A stretch of DNA of 7,571 nucleotides from the NCBI GenBank assembly GCA_902795555.1, contig CADBLV010000014.1, positions 1 through 7,571 of the forward strand. Reading direction: 5' to 3'. Shown in pieces: positions 6,075-7,571 of the stretch. The first letter of the stretch is position 1. The number at the start of each line of letters is the position of its first letter. Under the pieces are notes generated by a model that was not told the DNA's origin, did no database searches, and saw only the letters and a program-made list of their open reading frames with translations. The position numbers and the translations under genes were made by a program. This DNA comes from an uncultured Eubacteriales bacterium. GTDB taxonomy: Bacteria; Bacillota_A; Clostridia; Christensenellales; Aristaeellaceae.

Positions 6075-6079
6075 CACTA

Positions 6080-7571
6080 TCAGCAGGCAGCCTTTTTCAT
6101 TCCGGCTGTGGTATGAACGATGACGCGATCCAGGAGCAGCAGCACCGCCGGCAGGAGCAGCAACACCACCGCCACACTCAGCAGGGCGCCGCGGGCAATC
6201 AGGCGGCACATGGTCGAAATAATGGCCACGTTCGAATACAGCCCCACGCCGTAGGTGGCCGCAAAGAAACCGAATCCGCTCACCAGTACGCTCTGGGCGG
6301 CGGAAGCGACCGCGGTCTGAACCGCTTCCTTCCTGTCCTTCCCGGCGATCCGATTCTGTTTATAGCGGGTGGTCAGCAGGATGGCGTAGTCCACCGTCGC
6401 GCCGAGCTGGATGGTAGAAATCAGAATCGGCCCCACAAAAGGCAGCTCCTGCTTCAGATAATAGGGGATGCACAGATTGGCGGCGATGGCCAGCTCGATC
6501 ACCGCGACAAGCAGGACCGGCAGAGACAGGGACCGCTGCACCAGCAGGATGATCACGAAGATGGCCAGGATCGAAATCAGGCTGACAATCGTGAAATCCC
6601 GGTCCGTGCAGGCAATCAGATCCTTCGTGCAGGGCGCTTCGCCGATCAGCATGCCGCCTTTGTCATATTTTTTCAGAATCCCGTTCAGGCTGTCGATCTG
6701 CGCGTTGACTTCATCCGAAGAGATCACATAGGCACTGTTGACCAGCATCAGCTGATACCGTTCTCCCTTGACCAGGGACAGGATTTCCTTCGGCAGAATG
6801 TTCTCCGGAATCCCGGCGCCCAGCAGGCTGTCGATGCCGATGACGCTTTTGACACCGTCCACCCCGCGCATTTCTTCCGCCATCTCCCGGACATCCTTCT
6901 GGGGTACGTCCGCGTCAATCAGCAGCAGATGCGCTGTGGACAGATCAAAGGTCTCCTCCAGCTTCTGGTTGGCCTGAACGGACCCCAGTTCCGGCGGCAT
7001 GACCTTGCTCATGTCATAATAGACATTCACATTCCGATAACCCCAGAACGCGGGGACAACCATGATCAGCAGGATCGCGGCCAGGGCTTTGTAATGTCTG
7101 ACCACAAAGCGTCCGATCCCGCTGACGTCCGGCAGCAGCGGCTTGTGACCGGTCTTCTCAATGGCGCCGTCCAGCACCCGGATGATGCAGGGGAGCAGCG
7201 TCACCGTGCCCAGAACACCCAGGATCACGCCTTTGCTCATGACGATCCCCAGATCCTTGCCGAGGGTGAAGCTCATGAAGCAGATGCTGATAAAGCCGGC
7301 GACCGTCGTCAGGGAGGAGCCGAGAATCGACGTGAAGGTCAGGCGGATCGCATTCGCCATGGCTTCATCCCTGTCTTCCGTCAAAGCCTTCTGCTCCTTA
7401 TAGCTGTGCCACAGGAAGATGGAATAATCCAGCGTGACGGCCAGCTGCAGCACCGCGGCCACCGCCTTGGTGATATAGCTGATCTCGCCCAGAACCACAT
7501 TGCTGCCCATGTTCCACAGCACGGAAACCCCAATGCAGAACAGAAAGATCAGCGGCAACAGGAATGAATCC
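6080..7571 (-). CDS. MMPL/RND-family membrane transporter, C-terminal part
   Basis: A partial inner-membrane transporter of the MMPL (RND superfamily) type, which exports lipids, peptides or drugs using the proton gradient. About 496 residues are visible; the frame runs open to the window edge, so the N-terminus and first periplasmic loop are missing (a TTG near 7558 is internal, not a start). In order, numbered from that TTG: the end of the first membrane bundle (1-130) with AVTLDYSIFLWHSYKEQ (Asp44-Tyr45), a membrane segment at about 157-174, an extracytoplasmic domain (176-322), then the second bundle (323-480) with LGATVDYAILLTTRYKQNR (Asp390-Tyr391). The two Asp-Tyr pairs match the proton-relay pairs of MmpL3-like proteins, so the pump looks active. 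It ends cleanly with TGA after KKAAC. The heptad protein follows 20 nt on, as in Bacillota loci that pair MMPL pumps with YhgE-like proteins. The substrate cannot be read from sequence. Confidence 0.9.
   Translation of the reverse strand, partial: DSFLLPLIFLFCIGVSVLWNMGSNVVLGEISYITKAVAAVLQLAVTLDYSIFLWHSYKEQKALTEDRDEAMANAIRLTFTSILGSSLTTVAGFISICFMSFTLGKDLGIVMSKGVILGVLGTVTLLPCIIRVLDGAIEKTGHKPLLPDVSGIGRFVVRHYKALAAILLIMVVPAFWGYRNVNVYYDMSKVMPPELGSVQANQKLEETFDLSTAHLLLIDADVPQKDVREMAEEMRGVDGVKSVIGIDSLLGAGIPENILPKEILSLVKGERYQLMLVNSAYVISSDEVNAQIDSLNGILKKYDKGGMLIGEAPCTKDLIACTDRDFTIVSLISILAIFVIILLVQRSLSLPVLLVAVIELAIAANLCIPYYLKQELPFVGPILISTIQLGATVDYAILLTTRYKQNRIAGKDRKEAVQTAVASAAQSVLVSGFGFFAATYGVGLYSNVAIISTMCRLIARGALLSVAVVLLLLPAVLLLLDRVIVHTTAGMKKAAC

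Noticed and set aside
6060..6209. Upstream extension of the 490-residue protein into the MMPL gene
   Set aside because: The added 50 residues are Pro/Ala/Gly-rich, overlap the MMPL C-terminus in another frame and would bury the signal peptide.
6113..7567. A 484-codon open frame on the + strand opposite the MMPL gene
   Set aside because: Its product is a run of Gln, His, Arg and Asp without hydrophobic core or domains, as expected from the complement of a membrane-protein gene with GC-rich third positions. The opposite strand carries clear MMPL motifs.

Overview
The window is about 7.6 kb of densely packed, visibly GC-rich bacterial DNA. It reads like an anaerobic, gut- or rumen-type Clostridia (Bacillota) genome. 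This is inference from protein style: near-identical short signal peptides (MKKIIALLMSL..., MSKKIIAMLMAL... ending in an AxA site), a CotH-family kinase of the secreted type, and strong AGGAGG ribosome sites. A Christensenellales/Aristaeella-like lineage would fit, but there is no marker gene to prove it.

The left part (1-4536, + strand) is one compact transcription unit of five genes. It starts with an OhrR-type MarR regulator (11-478), followed after 37 nt by the substrate-binding protein (516-1298), single permease (1380-2054) and ATPase (2051-2797) of a polar amino acid ABC importer that most resembles L-cystine importers. A secreted CotH-type kinase (2794-4536) closes the unit. The last three genes overlap by 4 nt (ATGA junctions at 2051 and 2794). 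The 81-nt gap between binding-protein and permease genes holds a 15-bp hairpin that probably lowers expression of the membrane parts relative to the binding protein. The likely logic is that a thiol-based peroxide sensor controls uptake of cystine, the precursor of cellular thiols. The link of the CotH protein to this is unknown.

A perfect 14-bp inverted repeat at 4547-4580 sits between two convergent units and probably terminates both.

The right part (4587-7571, - strand) holds the end of a second operon: an MMPL/RND-family membrane transporter cut by the window edge (6080-7571) followed after 20 nt by a secreted 490-residue protein (4587-6059) with a run of LxxG heptads like those of YhgE/Pip-type proteins. 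The two probably work together at the cell surface, with the heptad protein as an extracytoplasmic partner of the transporter.

Every stretch is accounted for: no gap exceeds 81 nt, and no tRNA, rRNA, CRISPR array, insertion sequence or phage gene was seen. The most unusual points are the OhrR regulator placed with a cystine-type importer, the CotH kinase translationally coupled to that importer, a substituted ligand-binding position in the binding protein, and the MMPL-heptad protein pair.
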